Assembly (NCBI GenBank): GCA_021404565.1
Contig: JAAWWF010000032.1
Span: 53,046-117,045 of the forward strand
Length of the DNA stretch: 64,000 nucleotides
Origin: Roseivirga sp.
GTDB lineage: Bacteria; Bacteroidota; Bacteroidia; Cytophagales; Cyclobacteriaceae
Direction of reading: 5' to 3'
In this document: piece after piece, positions 26,907 to 36,347 of the stretch
Layout of the letters: each line of letters opens with the position of its first letter
Numbering within the stretch: position 1 is the first letter of the stretch
Position numbers and translations under genes: made by a program
Notes under the pieces: generated by a model
What the model saw: the letters and a program-made list of their open reading frames with translations, nothing else
Databases searched by the model: none
What the model was told of the DNA's origin: nothing

Positions 26907-27950
26907 CTATTTAAACCTGAGCCTTGCCACTGCACCACGAGGACCTGAGGCATAGGCAGCTTTGCCATCTTTTGAGGTGCTGACAGCATAGTACTTTCCT
27001 TCCATGGGTGTATAGGCCAGGTCTCCTTCACGATAGAAGTCTGAGCTTCCACGGCCCACTACCAACACAAATTCATCCAGAAAATCGATACAACTGCGAT
27101 AGCCATTAGGCTCCATACCGTCCATTACTTTTTGCCAATTCTCCCCGCCATCTAAAGTATAGGCAACATTGTTTTTTGTAGTCAGGGAGTCACCATTGTA
27201 GTCGCCACCTACCAATATACCGGTCAGCTCATCTTTAAACTGTATGGAGAAGACTCCTGCACTCGGGCCATAGTCTAAAGGAGCTACACTTTTTTGCCAG
27301 GAAGCTCCGCGGTCCCGGGAATAAAAAACGCTCGATTCCAAACCTCCCAGACCGATGTAGACATTTTCATCTCCCTGGGTGCGAAGGCAAGTGCCACTGG
27401 CCGCAAAGCCCCCCTGACCATCGATGGCTTGCGGGCGATTTTCGAAGGGTAACTCCTCCCAGCTTTCACCGGCATCAAACGTGCGTAGAATCAGCAGTCG
27501 TCCATCTATCGCATCACCAAAGGCTATTCCCGTTTGATCGTCCCAAAAATCCATAGCATCATAGAAAGTGCCCTCTGCCATGGAGAAGTACTTTTGTTCC
27601 CAGTTTTGGCCACCATCAGTTGTTTTATAAATAACCGCGGGTAATCCGGCACTCAATACGATGGCTGTATTTTCATCAAATGCCTCAATATCTCTGAACT
27701 GGATGGTATCTGTTTCCGGAACACTCACATTCTCCCAGCTTTGGCCACCATCGATAGTGCGCACTACTGTGCCGCCACTGCCACTGGCCCAGGCTACATT
27801 TTCGGATACGGCACTCAGGCCCCTGAAACCTGCTGTTGTACCACTGTTGCCGGCTTCCCAGAAAGGTGTTCGAATCGCTTGCTCTTCTTTTTTGCTCGCA
27901 CAGCTAAGGAGCAGTAATACTGTGCTGATTGAAAAAAGTACCCTGATCAT
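26907..27950 (-). CDS. Ycf48-like/BNR-repeat lipoprotein
   Basis: This 347-residue lipoprotein has signal MIRVLFSISTVLLLLSC, with the lipobox Cys at 17. The mature protein contains four or more bladed repeats with Asp-box-like segments: RTIDGGQSWENVSVP, KTTDGGQNWEQKYF, RTFDAGESWEELPF, YSRDRGASWQKSV and YTLDGGENWQKVM. The photosystem-II assembly factor Ycf48 and sialidase-type propellers have this form. In non-photosynthetic Bacteroidota such proteins are surface-anchored propellers without a settled role. It overlaps the upstream lipoprotein gene by 4 nt (ATGA), so the two are an operon. Confidence 0.85.
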   Translation of the reverse strand: MIRVLFSISTVLLLLSCASKKEEQAIRTPFWEAGNSGTTAGFRGLSAVSENVAWASGSGGTVVRTIDGGQSWENVSVPETDTIQFRDIEAFDENTAIVLSAGLPAVIYKTTDGGQNWEQKYFSMAEGTFYDAMDFWDDQTGIAFGDAIDGRLLILRTFDAGESWEELPFENRPQAIDGQGGFAASGTCLRTQGDENVYIGLGGLESSVFYSRDRGASWQKSVAPLDYGPSAGVFSIQFKDELTGILVGGDYNGDSLTTKNNVAYTLDGGENWQKVMDGMEPNGYRSCIDFLDEFVLVVGRGSSDFYREGDLAYTPMEGKYYAVSTSKDGKAAYASGPRGAVARLRFK

Positions 27951-28747
27951 TGTACCAGTGTCTTTAAGTCGAGCTTTTCAGGGGAGGTGAATAAACTTTC
28001 AGGTAGTTCTTCGAACACCATAATGTCTTCCATTTTACCTCGTCCTCTGCTGGTTGACAGCATGACATTACCGTGCTTATTGTATTCAACCCAGGGATTA
28101 ACAAACCGTGGTGTATCGGTTTCAAAAGTCTGATAGAAGGCCCATTGAGAAACCAGTCTTGACCCTTTATCGACCCAAACCTCATATTTATTGTCCGGGG
28201 TTACACCCACTTCCTGAAAGGTCATCATGAGCTTATCAGCAGACTTTCCATCCTGTGTTGTGTCAGCACCCACGTACTTCAGAGTGACACCAGAGTCTTT
28301 GAGCTTGAAGGGCATCACCAGCCAGTAAGAGTGATTGATCCAGATGCGCTTGGCCGTACCCATCAGGGTGCTTACCGAATCGGCATCGGTAATTTCTCTT
28401 CCGTTCATGAAAGCCTTACCGGTTCCTTCATGGATATTGGTCAGCAGGGTCATGCCATTAGGTCTGTCTATCCGCACATTTCCGGTCCACTTGTCCCAAA
28501 CCAGCTCATCTCTTCCAAAAAACTTCCAGCAAACGTAATGGGTCTCATCCCAGGCCTGGCGGCCTCCCATGGCCTCCATCACCTCATCAGCTATGGCAAT
28601 GGCTTGATCATCTGATTCGGCTGCATTAAACCCCTCGGCTGCAGGATTACCGTAAGGTTCTTCCGTAGTTTCTTTAGCGGGGGAGTTACAGGCTGAAAAG
28701 CCAACAATGGCTAATGAGCAGAGGAAGTAGAAGAGTTTGGTTTTCAT
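27947..28747 (-). CDS. Lipoprotein of unknown function (DUF6503/LolA-like)
   Basis: This 266-residue lipoprotein has signal MKTKLFYFLCSLAIVGFSAC. The mature part begins with a helix (AIAIADEVMEAMGGRQAWDE), then strand-rich segments (VCWKFFGRDELVWDKWTGNVRIDRP ... YEVWVDKGSRLVSQWAFYQ) and ends with LPESLFTSPEKLDLK. This resembles the half-barrel of lipoprotein-localisation-type proteins and Bacteroidota proteins called DUF6503. No catalytic motif was found. It is the first gene of a two-gene lipoprotein operon with the propeller lipoprotein. Confidence 0.65.
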   Translation of the reverse strand: MKTKLFYFLCSLAIVGFSACNSPAKETTEEPYGNPAAEGFNAAESDDQAIAIADEVMEAMGGRQAWDETHYVCWKFFGRDELVWDKWTGNVRIDRPNGMTLLTNIHEGTGKAFMNGREITDADSVSTLMGTAKRIWINHSYWLVMPFKLKDSGVTLKYVGADTTQDGKSADKLMMTFQEVGVTPDNKYEVWVDKGSRLVSQWAFYQTFETDTPRFVNPWVEYNKHGNVMLSTSRGRGKMEDIMVFEELPESLFTSPEKLDLKTLVQ

Positions 28748-28945
28748 ATCAGGTCAATTTGGATGTGAATTTAGTAAGTTTCGGTATTACAGTTCAGTCC
28801 ATTCATCAGACTTTTGAGTGTAACCACAGCGCAGTTCAGGTAGTCCAACTTTAGTCTTAGATAGGTAATAGCTTACTTATATCCGGTTTTTGCCGTCACG
28901 TTTTCCCATAAATAGCGGGCAACAACTACAACAAACACAAAGGTC

Positions 28946-31321
28946 ATGATCAAAAACTACATCAAAATTGCCCTCAGAAGCCTTATGAGGAACAAGGGCT
29001 ACACTTTCATCAACATTTTTGGACTCAGTGTGGGTATAGCCGCATCAGTACTCATACTGCTTTATTCTGAAAGTGAGTTGAGCTATGATAAAATGCACTC
29101 GCAGGCTGAGCAGATTCACCTGCTCTATAAGCAGCGAATCACGCCTACTGGTACACAGGATACTTACGATACCTGGGCACCTACTCTGGATGCTATGAAG
29201 GCCGATTACCCTGAAATAGAAGGAGGCGTTCGTGTGGTAGACAACCCGCTTTGGCTTCAGGTAGGTGAGAAGCGCTTTTATGAGGAAGCCATTCTTACTG
29301 ATAACTCCTTTTTCTCGGTTTTCGATTATGAGCTGATTTCAGGTAACAGGGAAGAGGTCTTCCGGAACCCGAACTCTATCGTGTTATCTGAGGAAGCCGC
29401 TGAGCGGTTGTTTCCCGGGCAGGACCCCATTGGTAAAACGGTAGAGGCCACCGGGCTAAACAATCAATACATCGTGTCAGGAATCATTGGGAATGTGCCT
29501 TATAATACCCGCTTACAGCCCAACGTTTTGGTGCCCCTCCAGAGTCATCCTCAGTACGAGGGAATTGCTGGTAACTGGGGCTCTTCATTTTTGGAAACTT
29601 ATTTCATTATCCGTGCCGGAACTGATATTGCTGACCTGGAGGAACGTTTTGAGCCATTTATCGCTAAAACATGGAATGAGCAAACCGCTGAAACTACCAA
29701 TTTCAAGCTGATCAATCTGTTGGACATTTATGATGAATTCAATAATAACCGACAGTATGCCTTTATCCTGCTGGCTGTTGCGCTGATCATCATCAGCATT
29801 GCATCTATTAATTTTATGAACCTGGCTACAGCCCGTTCTATGGAGCGAGCGCGTGAAGCGGGAATGAGAAAAGTATTGGGTGCCCTGAAAGGCCAGCTGA
29901 TTGGCCAATACCTGGTAGAATCATTGAGCATCGCGTTTATATCTCTTGCGATAGGTCTGGCCATCGCCTGGGCACTGGTGCCTCAATTCAATAACTTTTA
30001 TAATGTAGAACTGGCCCTCGATTTTGCCGAGAAACCCATTCACCTGGCCGGATTGGTCGGACTGGGAGTCTTTATTGGTATTATTTCCGGGCTGTATCCG
30101 GCATTTTATCTCACCTCTCTCAAGAGCGTAGATTCGCTGAAGGGAAAGGTTTTGAAGTCGAGCAAAACGAATCGTTTTATCAGAAACGGGTTAGTGATAC
30201 TGCAGTTCACCTTTTCCATCCTGCTCATTGTGGGCACGCTGGTCATTGGTAAGCAGGTAAAATACATGAAGAATCAGGATATGGCTTTCAACAAAGAAAA
30301 CCTGCTTGTTTTGCCCATTAACCAGAGTGACTTTCCCAACGCAGATGAAGCCCCCAACAGACTGGAGGCCATGAGAAACACCCTGAAGCAAAATCCATCA
30401 ATAACCTCATTAAGTGCTTCCGCCTCAATTCCTGGTAATTTTCCGGGCCGATTCACCTTTGTGGTTCCTGATGGATTTACCCCCGAGCAGCGCTTGCGGA
30501 TGCGTTTTACTTATGTAGACCATAACTTCTTTTCCAATTTCAAAATCGACTTTATCGAAGGCAGGGATTTTATTCCGGATAGCGAAGAGGAAAGAACCGG
30601 TTCGGCCATTGTGAACAAAGCTGCTTTTGATGCCTATGGCTGGGAGAGCATTGAAGGCAAGTATCTCAACTTCGGCAGCCGTAAGATGAAGGTTGTGGGC
30701 GTAGTGGAAGATTACAATTTCGAATCATTGGTGCAGGATGTGGCTCCGGTAATTCACTATTACCGCAGACCCACCAACGGAATACATGGCTATACCGTAG
30801 CAAGAGTGCAACCTGGCAGAGAGCAGGATGCGCTGAAGCTGGCCAGGGATCAGTGGACTGCAGCCATTCCAACAGTGCCATTTGACTACTACTTTTTAGA
30901 TGATCAGTTTGCGCGGCTTTACGAGTCTGAAGATCGCCTCACCGGTGCCATTGGTACTTTCTCTGTAGTGGCTATTATCATTGCTTCTCTTGGTTTATTG
31001 GGTTTATCATCTCTCATTACTACCCAGCGTACCAAGGAGATTGGTATCAGAAAAGTGATGGGAGCTTCCGTTTCAGGCATTATCACCCTGCTTTCACGTG
31101 GATACGCTGTATTAATCCTGGTGTCTTTTGCGCTTTCTGTGCCCATTGCCATTTATGTATTGAATATATGGCTCAATGACTTTGCTTACAGAACGGAAAT
31201 AGGGGCCATGGCCTTTATTGCCGCCTTGTTAGGCACATTGGCCGTTTCATTGCTGACAATAGGTCTGCAGACAGCCAAGGCTGCTACAGCCAACCCCATC
31301 AAGTCAATGCGCTATGAATAG
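28946..31321 (+). CDS. MacB/FtsX-type ABC transporter permease (orphan)
   Basis: This 791-residue tandem MacB_PCD/FtsX permease has N-terminal FINIFGLSVGIAASVLILLY, coupling motifs RSMERAREAGMRKVLGALKGQLIGQY and TQRTKEIGIRKVMGASVSGIITLLSRG, and ending AATANPIKSMRYE. It is divergent from the two-gene lipoprotein operon. Its upstream region carries two isolated CAGTTCAG half-sites (near 28791 and 28832) similar to the LytTR-like repeats found before the next two genes, but they lack the 21-bp spacing. It may be related to that regulon; this is weak evidence. Confidence 0.9.
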   Translation: MIKNYIKIALRSLMRNKGYTFINIFGLSVGIAASVLILLYSESELSYDKMHSQAEQIHLLYKQRITPTGTQDTYDTWAPTLDAMKADYPEIEGGVRVVDNPLWLQVGEKRFYEEAILTDNSFFSVFDYELISGNREEVFRNPNSIVLSEEAAERLFPGQDPIGKTVEATGLNNQYIVSGIIGNVPYNTRLQPNVLVPLQSHPQYEGIAGNWGSSFLETYFIIRAGTDIADLEERFEPFIAKTWNEQTAETTNFKLINLLDIYDEFNNNRQYAFILLAVALIIISIASINFMNLATARSMERAREAGMRKVLGALKGQLIGQYLVESLSIAFISLAIGLAIAWALVPQFNNFYNVELALDFAEKPIHLAGLVGLGVFIGIISGLYPAFYLTSLKSVDSLKGKVLKSSKTNRFIRNGLVILQFTFSILLIVGTLVIGKQVKYMKNQDMAFNKENLLVLPINQSDFPNADEAPNRLEAMRNTLKQNPSITSLSASASIPGNFPGRFTFVVPDGFTPEQRLRMRFTYVDHNFFSNFKIDFIEGRDFIPDSEEERTGSAIVNKAAFDAYGWESIEGKYLNFGSRKMKVVGVVEDYNFESLVQDVAPVIHYYRRPTNGIHGYTVARVQPGREQDALKLARDQWTAAIPTVPFDYYFLDDQFARLYESEDRLTGAIGTFSVVAIIIASLGLLGLSSLITTQRTKEIGIRKVMGASVSGIITLLSRGYAVLILVSFALSVPIAIYVLNIWLNDFAYRTEIGAMAFIAALLGTLAVSLLTIGLQTAKAATANPIKSMRYE

Positions 31322-31399
31322 CAGTTCAATGCACGGATCATACGGTTCATTACAGCCGGGTTTTTTCTGATTCCCGGAATTCGGATCATTACAATGTCA
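31321..31399 (+). promoter_or_regulatory. LytTR-like promoter block, copy 1 (before the Pro-rich secreted protein)
   Basis: It contains two direct repeats 21 bp apart, GCAGTTCAA (31321-31329) and ACGGTTCAT (31342-31350), which fit the LytTR consensus (T/A)(A/C)(C/A)GTTN(A/G)(T/G) with one to two mismatches each. A TTTTTT run follows at 31361-31366 and GATCATT-x-x-AATGTCA at 31384-31399. It aligns without gaps with 32398-32476 (50 of 79 positions identical by hand count). The binding protein would most simply be the LytTR regulator at 36348. Confidence 0.6.
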
Positions 31400-31407
31400 A
31401 AAACTAA

Positions 31408-32061
<654 letters not shown>

Positions 32062-32089
32062 TACGAATACCTTAAGGTCAAAAACAGCG

Positions 32090-32120
32090 AAACCGTTTGC
32101 CGTCAGGTGAGCGGTTTTTT
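32090..32120 (+). terminator. Terminator after the Pro-rich secreted protein gene
   Basis: AAACCG (32090-32095) pairs with CGGTTT (32112-32117), with an inner GCC/GGT pairing, and is followed by TTTTTT. The 523-bp gap to the next gene holds this terminator and, near its right end, the second LytTR-like block; no gene was found between them. Confidence 0.65.
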
Positions 32121-32397
32121 GTGGCCTTTATTATAATCAAGGAACCAAGTAACTACCCATTCACAAACCGCTAAATCCAATTCTGGTTTTACTGCGCTAC
32201 AGTGTGAAACAGCTGTTTAATGAGCTTCCCATATTATGTGAATCTGGATTGATTACCTCTCCGGGGGATATTTTGGACAGGAATGACCATGAGAAGTCAG
32301 TGAAGGAATTGTCATAGGTCAACTGTTAGAACATACGTTTCAGAGCGGGATTTATAAGTTTGAATGCCTCCATATTTTAGACAATTACCTTCTTTCA

Positions 32398-32476
32398 ACA
32401 ATTCAGTGCAGGGAAATTACAGTTCAATGCCAAGGGGTTTTTTGTTGTATATAATCTTTTGATCATTGTAATGTCA
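32398..32476 (+). promoter_or_regulatory. LytTR-like promoter block, copy 2 (before the DSDHY-repeat protein)
   Basis: Direct repeats ACAATTCAG (32398-32406) and ACAGTTCAA (32419-32427), each with one mismatch to the LytTR half-site, are 21 bp apart. The wider match is ACA-x-TTCA-x-TGC in both. TTTTTT lies at 32438-32443 and GATCATT-x-x-AATGTCA at 32461-32476. Every element has the same spacing as in the block at 31321. The ATG is 109 nt further on, so the leader is long. The core promoter itself is not clear. Confidence 0.62.
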
Positions 32477-32584
32477 GTTCCTCAAAAAGGGACTCACCAA
32501 AGATCAAAAACTCAGTTTAACAACATGGTCTTTCGGCAGGTTTGGTCACCTGCCAAATGAAGATCAGGTCAAAATACCAGAATA

Positions 32585-34141
32585 ATGAAAACACTAGTAA
32601 TGAAGAGAAGAAGTTTAGTGATGGGCATAGCAGTGGCTTTGCTCGCCATGTTTGTAATGGCTCAGGAAGCTCAGGCTCAAAAGAGATCTACGAGCATTTC
32701 AATGAATGATGGTCGCTATCAGTTTTCCCAAAGAAATGGAGGAAACAAGCTTGATATAGAATACGATGGTAAGATCGAATTCACAGAAGATGATAAAAGC
32801 ATTAAGTCAATTTCACGTGGAGGCTATCTGAAGATCAGAAAAACTTCTTTTGGCAATCGCAGAGAAGTATTGGCCGAACCTAATAGCGATGGTACGATCA
32901 ACTATGAATTTTATGAAGGTCGTAGAAAAGTAGAGTATGACAATGAGGCCAAAGAGTGGTTGGCGGATGTACTGTTAGAGGTAATTCGTACCACAGGCAT
33001 CGGTGCTGAAGGTCGTGTAAAGCGCTATTATGACAAAGGAGGTCTGAATGGTGTGCTGAATGAGGTAGATGATATCAGAAGCGACTATGTAAGCAGCATC
33101 TACCTGAGAGAGGTGTTAGGAATGGAAGGCCTTTCTGACAGCGAGCTGGTAAAACTGGCTGAATATGTGCCCAGTGAGCTGGATTCAGATCACTATATCA
33201 CTGAGGTGTTCAAAGATTACGGAGACCTTTTCTTCAAAACCGAGGCGACCACCGAAGCATTCTTGAGCTCTATGAGAAGAATGGATTCTGATCACTATGT
33301 GTCAGTAATTCTTAAAAGAGCCCTGCGCGAAGATTTGAACGATGAATCAGTAGTGAAGGTGCTGGACGCTGCAGAAATCATGGACTCTGACCACTATAAA
33401 TCAGAAGTGATGAGAGGCTTACTCAGAAGAAAAGACCTTAGTGCTAAGGTGATCGATCAGATTGTAAAGTCGGCTGCGGATATTGATTCTGATCACTATG
33501 CTACGATAGTATTGAAAGATGCCTTGGATCGCCCTAACCTTTCTGATGAGGCCTTTGCCAACTTGATGGATGCTGTGGCCAATATAGACTCAGACCACTA
33601 CGTTACCGAGACCTTCAGAGGCATGCTGCGTGTGCGTGATGTATCTGACAAGGTGATTGAGGCTATTCTTGAGAAAATGGAGGACATGGACTCAGATCAC
33701 TATCGTAATGTGATCGTTCACGAACTGTTTGATGATCACAAAATCTCGGCTAAATATTTTCCTTCTCTTTTAAAGACTGTAGACGATATCGATTCGGATC
33801 ATTATTCCAGTGAAATATTGAAGAAGGTACTTAGAGAGCAAAACCTGTCAGAAGAGAATTATGATCAGGTATTGAGAAAAGTAGCTGACATGGATTCTGA
33901 TCACTATAAGCTGAATATCCTTAAGAGTATTATGGACAATAAGCTCACCAAGAGCCAGATGATGAGCATTCTGAAGTCTGCCGACACAATCGATTCGGAT
34001 TACTACAAGTCAGAGATTCTGAAAGAAGCTTGCCGCAGCATGGGCGATGCAGACGATGAAGTAAAGAAATTGTACAGAGAGGTGGCCAGAACCATCCGCT
34101 CAGATACATACTACGGCCGCGTGGCCAGATGTATTGATTAA
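32585..34141 (+). CDS. Secreted repeat protein with DSDHY helical repeats
   Basis: This 518-residue protein has a signal peptide (MGIAVALLAMFVMAQEAQAQ). The N-terminal ~125 residues are the domain shared with the Pro-rich neighbour. From ~170 on there are about ten units of 33-34 residues with the core (M/I)DSDHY-xxx-(I/V)LK-xx(L/M); eight units contain exact DSDHY and one DSDYY. Each unit reads as two helices with a conserved acidic/aromatic turn, like HEAT or TPR-type solenoids, so a protein- or ligand-binding scaffold outside the cytoplasm is likely. DxD-type turns could bind a cation. No enzyme motif was recognised. It ends at a strong terminator. Confidence 0.75.
   Translation: MKTLVMKRRSLVMGIAVALLAMFVMAQEAQAQKRSTSISMNDGRYQFSQRNGGNKLDIEYDGKIEFTEDDKSIKSISRGGYLKIRKTSFGNRREVLAEPNSDGTINYEFYEGRRKVEYDNEAKEWLADVLLEVIRTTGIGAEGRVKRYYDKGGLNGVLNEVDDIRSDYVSSIYLREVLGMEGLSDSELVKLAEYVPSELDSDHYITEVFKDYGDLFFKTEATTEAFLSSMRRMDSDHYVSVILKRALREDLNDESVVKVLDAAEIMDSDHYKSEVMRGLLRRKDLSAKVIDQIVKSAADIDSDHYATIVLKDALDRPNLSDEAFANLMDAVANIDSDHYVTETFRGMLRVRDVSDKVIEAILEKMEDMDSDHYRNVIVHELFDDHKISAKYFPSLLKTVDDIDSDHYSSEILKKVLREQNLSEENYDQVLRKVADMDSDHYKLNILKSIMDNKLTKSQMMSILKSADTIDSDYYKSEILKEACRSMGDADDEVKKLYREVARTIRSDTYYGRVARCID
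33182..34005 (+). repeat. In-frame 99-102-bp tandem repeats encoding the DSDHY units
   Basis: GAT/GAC-TCx-GAT-CAC-TAT cores recur at about 33182, 33284, 33383 and 33485 and onward, with steps of 99-102 bp. Codon choice varies between units, so the repeat is kept at protein level rather than by recent DNA duplication. Confidence 0.7.
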
Positions 34142-34160
34142 TACAATGTTTTCTATCCGA

Positions 34161-34190
34161 AAGCGGAACCCTAGCCGGTTCCGCTTTTTT
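34161..34190 (+). terminator. Strong intrinsic terminator after the DSDHY-repeat gene
   Basis: A perfect 10-bp stem AAGCGGAACC/GGTTCCGCTT (34161-34170, 34177-34186) with a CTAGCC loop runs into six T. It separates the repeat-protein gene from the kinase operon. Confidence 0.88.
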
Positions 34191-34264
34191 CATTAATTTC
34201 AGTCACGAACCAATTGCTTCGGCTCTGAGGCAATGAATTCCGTATCCAACTCAATAACATTGTT

Positions 34265-35296
34265 ATGTCGCGGCTTTTTAAGCTGATACTTTTTACGGTC
34301 ATCGGGCTCTTGTTTTTTGCCTATATCTATTACGGTGAGTATGATATGCTGCCGAACATAGGTGCGCAAATAGACCTTTATGTTTTTACCGTGATTGCCT
34401 CCATCGTTACGGGTATAGGTATCAATGCTATTAACATCCGCCTCAATCAAAAACTGCCCTGGCGCAAGAACATTCTGGTTCGCTTTGTCACCGGCATCGC
34501 TGTGGACTTTACCTGGGTCTTTGGTTTGCTCGTTTTTCTTATATGGATAGCCAATCAGGTGGGTATGATGAACTTTACTCTGTTTCAGGCCAATGTGGAG
34601 GACAGTCAGCTGGAGGTAAAAGTGATGGTTCTCGCATTTATTGGCTTGTTTGTGGTCGCTTTGGTTGAGTTCAATACTTATTCGTACAGTGAATACTCCG
34701 TTGGGCAGATCAGAAAGCTGAGGGCTGAGCGTAAACAGTTGGAGTTTCAGTTTGAAGCGCTCAAAAGTCAGCTGAGCCCGCATTACCTCTTCAATAGTAT
34801 GAACACCATCTCATCGCTGATTTACAGAGATGCCCAGGTGGCAGAGACCTTTATCCGTAATCTGGCCGATACTTTTAATTATGTATTGAACACGAAGGAT
34901 GTGAGCTCGGTCAGCCTCAAAGAAGAAATTGAAGCCCTGAAAGATTTCGCCTATCTGCTCCGGATTCGTTATGCTACGGCTGTGGATCTTACAATTGATA
35001 TTGACAAGCCATTATTAGAGTTGCCCATTCCTCCACTCACATTGCAGCTATTGATAGAGAATGCAGTAAAGCACAACATCATTTCCGATGATGATCCGCT
35101 GAAGATTAATGTGAGGAATGACGAGACGCATTTAATCGTGCTCAACAATAAGACCGGCACTCCCTCCAAAACCAGCTCTCATAAGGTTGGTCTCAACAAC
35201 ATCCGAAAACGATATGCCTTCTTTTCTCCGGAAGAAATTGTGGTGGTAGACGATCATTATTTTGAAGTAAGACTCCCAATCCTGACTGAAGCATGA
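34265..35296 (+). CDS. LytS/YehU-type sensor histidine kinase
   Basis: This 343-residue protein has four transmembrane helices (about 5-25, 38-55, 80-97 and 120-137). The phospho-acceptor His173 sits in QLSPHYLFNSMNTISSLIYRD, the His_kinase (PF06580) signature. The ATP-binding half has LLIENAVKHN as N box; a classical DGxG is reduced to NNKTG followed by KVGLNNIRKRYAFF. It has no large periplasmic sensor. The next gene overlaps by 4 nt (ATGA). It is the catalytically complete member of the pair and should phosphorylate the LytTR regulator at 36348. Confidence 0.9.
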   Translation: MSRLFKLILFTVIGLLFFAYIYYGEYDMLPNIGAQIDLYVFTVIASIVTGIGINAINIRLNQKLPWRKNILVRFVTGIAVDFTWVFGLLVFLIWIANQVGMMNFTLFQANVEDSQLEVKVMVLAFIGLFVVALVEFNTYSYSEYSVGQIRKLRAERKQLEFQFEALKSQLSPHYLFNSMNTISSLIYRDAQVAETFIRNLADTFNYVLNTKDVSSVSLKEEIEALKDFAYLLRIRYATAVDLTIDIDKPLLELPIPPLTLQLLIENAVKHNIISDDDPLKINVRNDETHLIVLNNKTGTPSKTSSHKVGLNNIRKRYAFFSPEEIVVVDDHYFEVRLPILTEA

Positions 35297-36342
35297 GAAA
35301 GCACCTCTTAAATCAGCCGATGTTCAGGGTGGTTGTACCGCCATTTTATGGCTTTATGATGTACTTCTTGATTCTGCTGGTAAACAACCGGCTGTATCAG
35401 ATTTTCGAGAGTCTGATAACCGATGAATTAATGGTGTGTGTTGGGTTGGCCTATCTGGTCTCCGAGTCTATCCGCTTTAGTACAGTGCTGCTTGAAAAAT
35501 ACACGGGAGAGTCATTTAAGAAGCCCCTTACAGTGGGCTCTCTGTTCTTTCTGAACCTTTTAGTTGGTGCGGGCATGGCCTTCCTGGGGGTGACAGCCTA
35601 TTTCAAGGGTTATATGGGCTATGAGTACCTCTCCTCATACAAGCCTCAGCTGACTACACTGGTAACTACCTTTTCCATCAGCTCTATTTTGTACACCCTG
35701 TTCTATCTGAGTATCTATTTCCTGACCATGAAAAACGAGAGTCAGCTGGAGCAGGAAGATCTGAAGCGGCAAAACCTGGAGCATCAGCTTGAGATTTTTA
35801 ACAACGAAATTAATCCTGATCTGCTCTTTCAGAGCCTGGAAACCCTCATTTCTCTAGTTCATCACGATAAGGACGCGGCAGAGGATTTTGTAGATCAGCT
35901 GTCATTGGTTTACCGCTATATCCTCGACAACCGGAAAAGAGAACTGGTACCGCTGAGGGAAGAGCTGCGGATTGCCAAAACAATCTTTTACCTGTTTAAA
36001 GAGAAATACCCAGGGCAAGTCAGTCTGGAAATAGATGTCTGTGGTCCTTATGACGAGCGCCTGCTGGTACCCAATTCTACCCCCATGCTGCTCGACTGTA
36101 TTATCAACGGCTCGATCATCTCGAAATACCAGCCTTTGAAGATTCAGATCAGCTGTGATAAGGACGAAGATTATCTGGTAATTCAGCATAACGATAATGA
36201 TAAGCTTAGCGCCAGTAAGTATGTAAAAGAAAGCCTTAACGGGCTTCACGAAGCCTTTGCCTATTTTACCGACAGACCGGTGATTCAGATCAAGGCTTAT
36301 GGTGATGTTTTCATTAAATTACCCCTGCTTGATTTGAAATAA
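35293..36342 (+). CDS. Degenerate LytS-type kinase (predicted pseudokinase)
   Basis: This 349-residue protein has four transmembrane helices and the same layout as the upstream kinase. The H-box reads NEINPDLLFQSLETL, with Asp176 where His is expected and Gln for the following Asn. The N-box reads MLLDCIINGSII instead of LLIENAVKHN, and no DGxG or G2 box is seen. The frame is intact with normal length, so it is a maintained gene and not a pseudogene. It may pair with the intact kinase as a sensor or regulatory partner, or bind the regulator without phosphorylating it. It starts 4 nt inside the intact kinase gene and ends 5 nt before the regulator. Confidence 0.8.
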   Translation: MRKHLLNQPMFRVVVPPFYGFMMYFLILLVNNRLYQIFESLITDELMVCVGLAYLVSESIRFSTVLLEKYTGESFKKPLTVGSLFFLNLLVGAGMAFLGVTAYFKGYMGYEYLSSYKPQLTTLVTTFSISSILYTLFYLSIYFLTMKNESQLEQEDLKRQNLEHQLEIFNNEINPDLLFQSLETLISLVHHDKDAAEDFVDQLSLVYRYILDNRKRELVPLREELRIAKTIFYLFKEKYPGQVSLEIDVCGPYDERLLVPNSTPMLLDCIINGSIISKYQPLKIQISCDKDEDYLVIQHNDNDKLSASKYVKESLNGLHEAFAYFTDRPVIQIKAYGDVFIKLPLLDLK

Positions 36343-36347
36343 CCATT

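Noticed and set aside
28790..28839. Third LytTR-like promoter before the 28946 permease
   Set aside because: CAGTTCAG occurs twice (near 28791 and 28832) but with 41 bp between and no partner at 21 bp; the rest of the block is missing. Kept only as a remark on the permease.
33182..34005. Possible CRISPR-like repeat array
   Set aside because: Repeat units are in frame, 99-102 bp, variable in sequence and part of a secreted protein; no spacer pattern or cas genes.
34199..34783. 194-codon minus-strand frame over the LytS-type kinase
   Set aside because: Shadow of the intact kinase; composition is unlike real proteins of the region.
35293..36342. Calling the second LytS-type gene a pseudogene
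   Set aside because: Frame intact, normal length, overlaps both neighbours in the operon; only catalytic motifs are changed, which fits a pseudokinase better.
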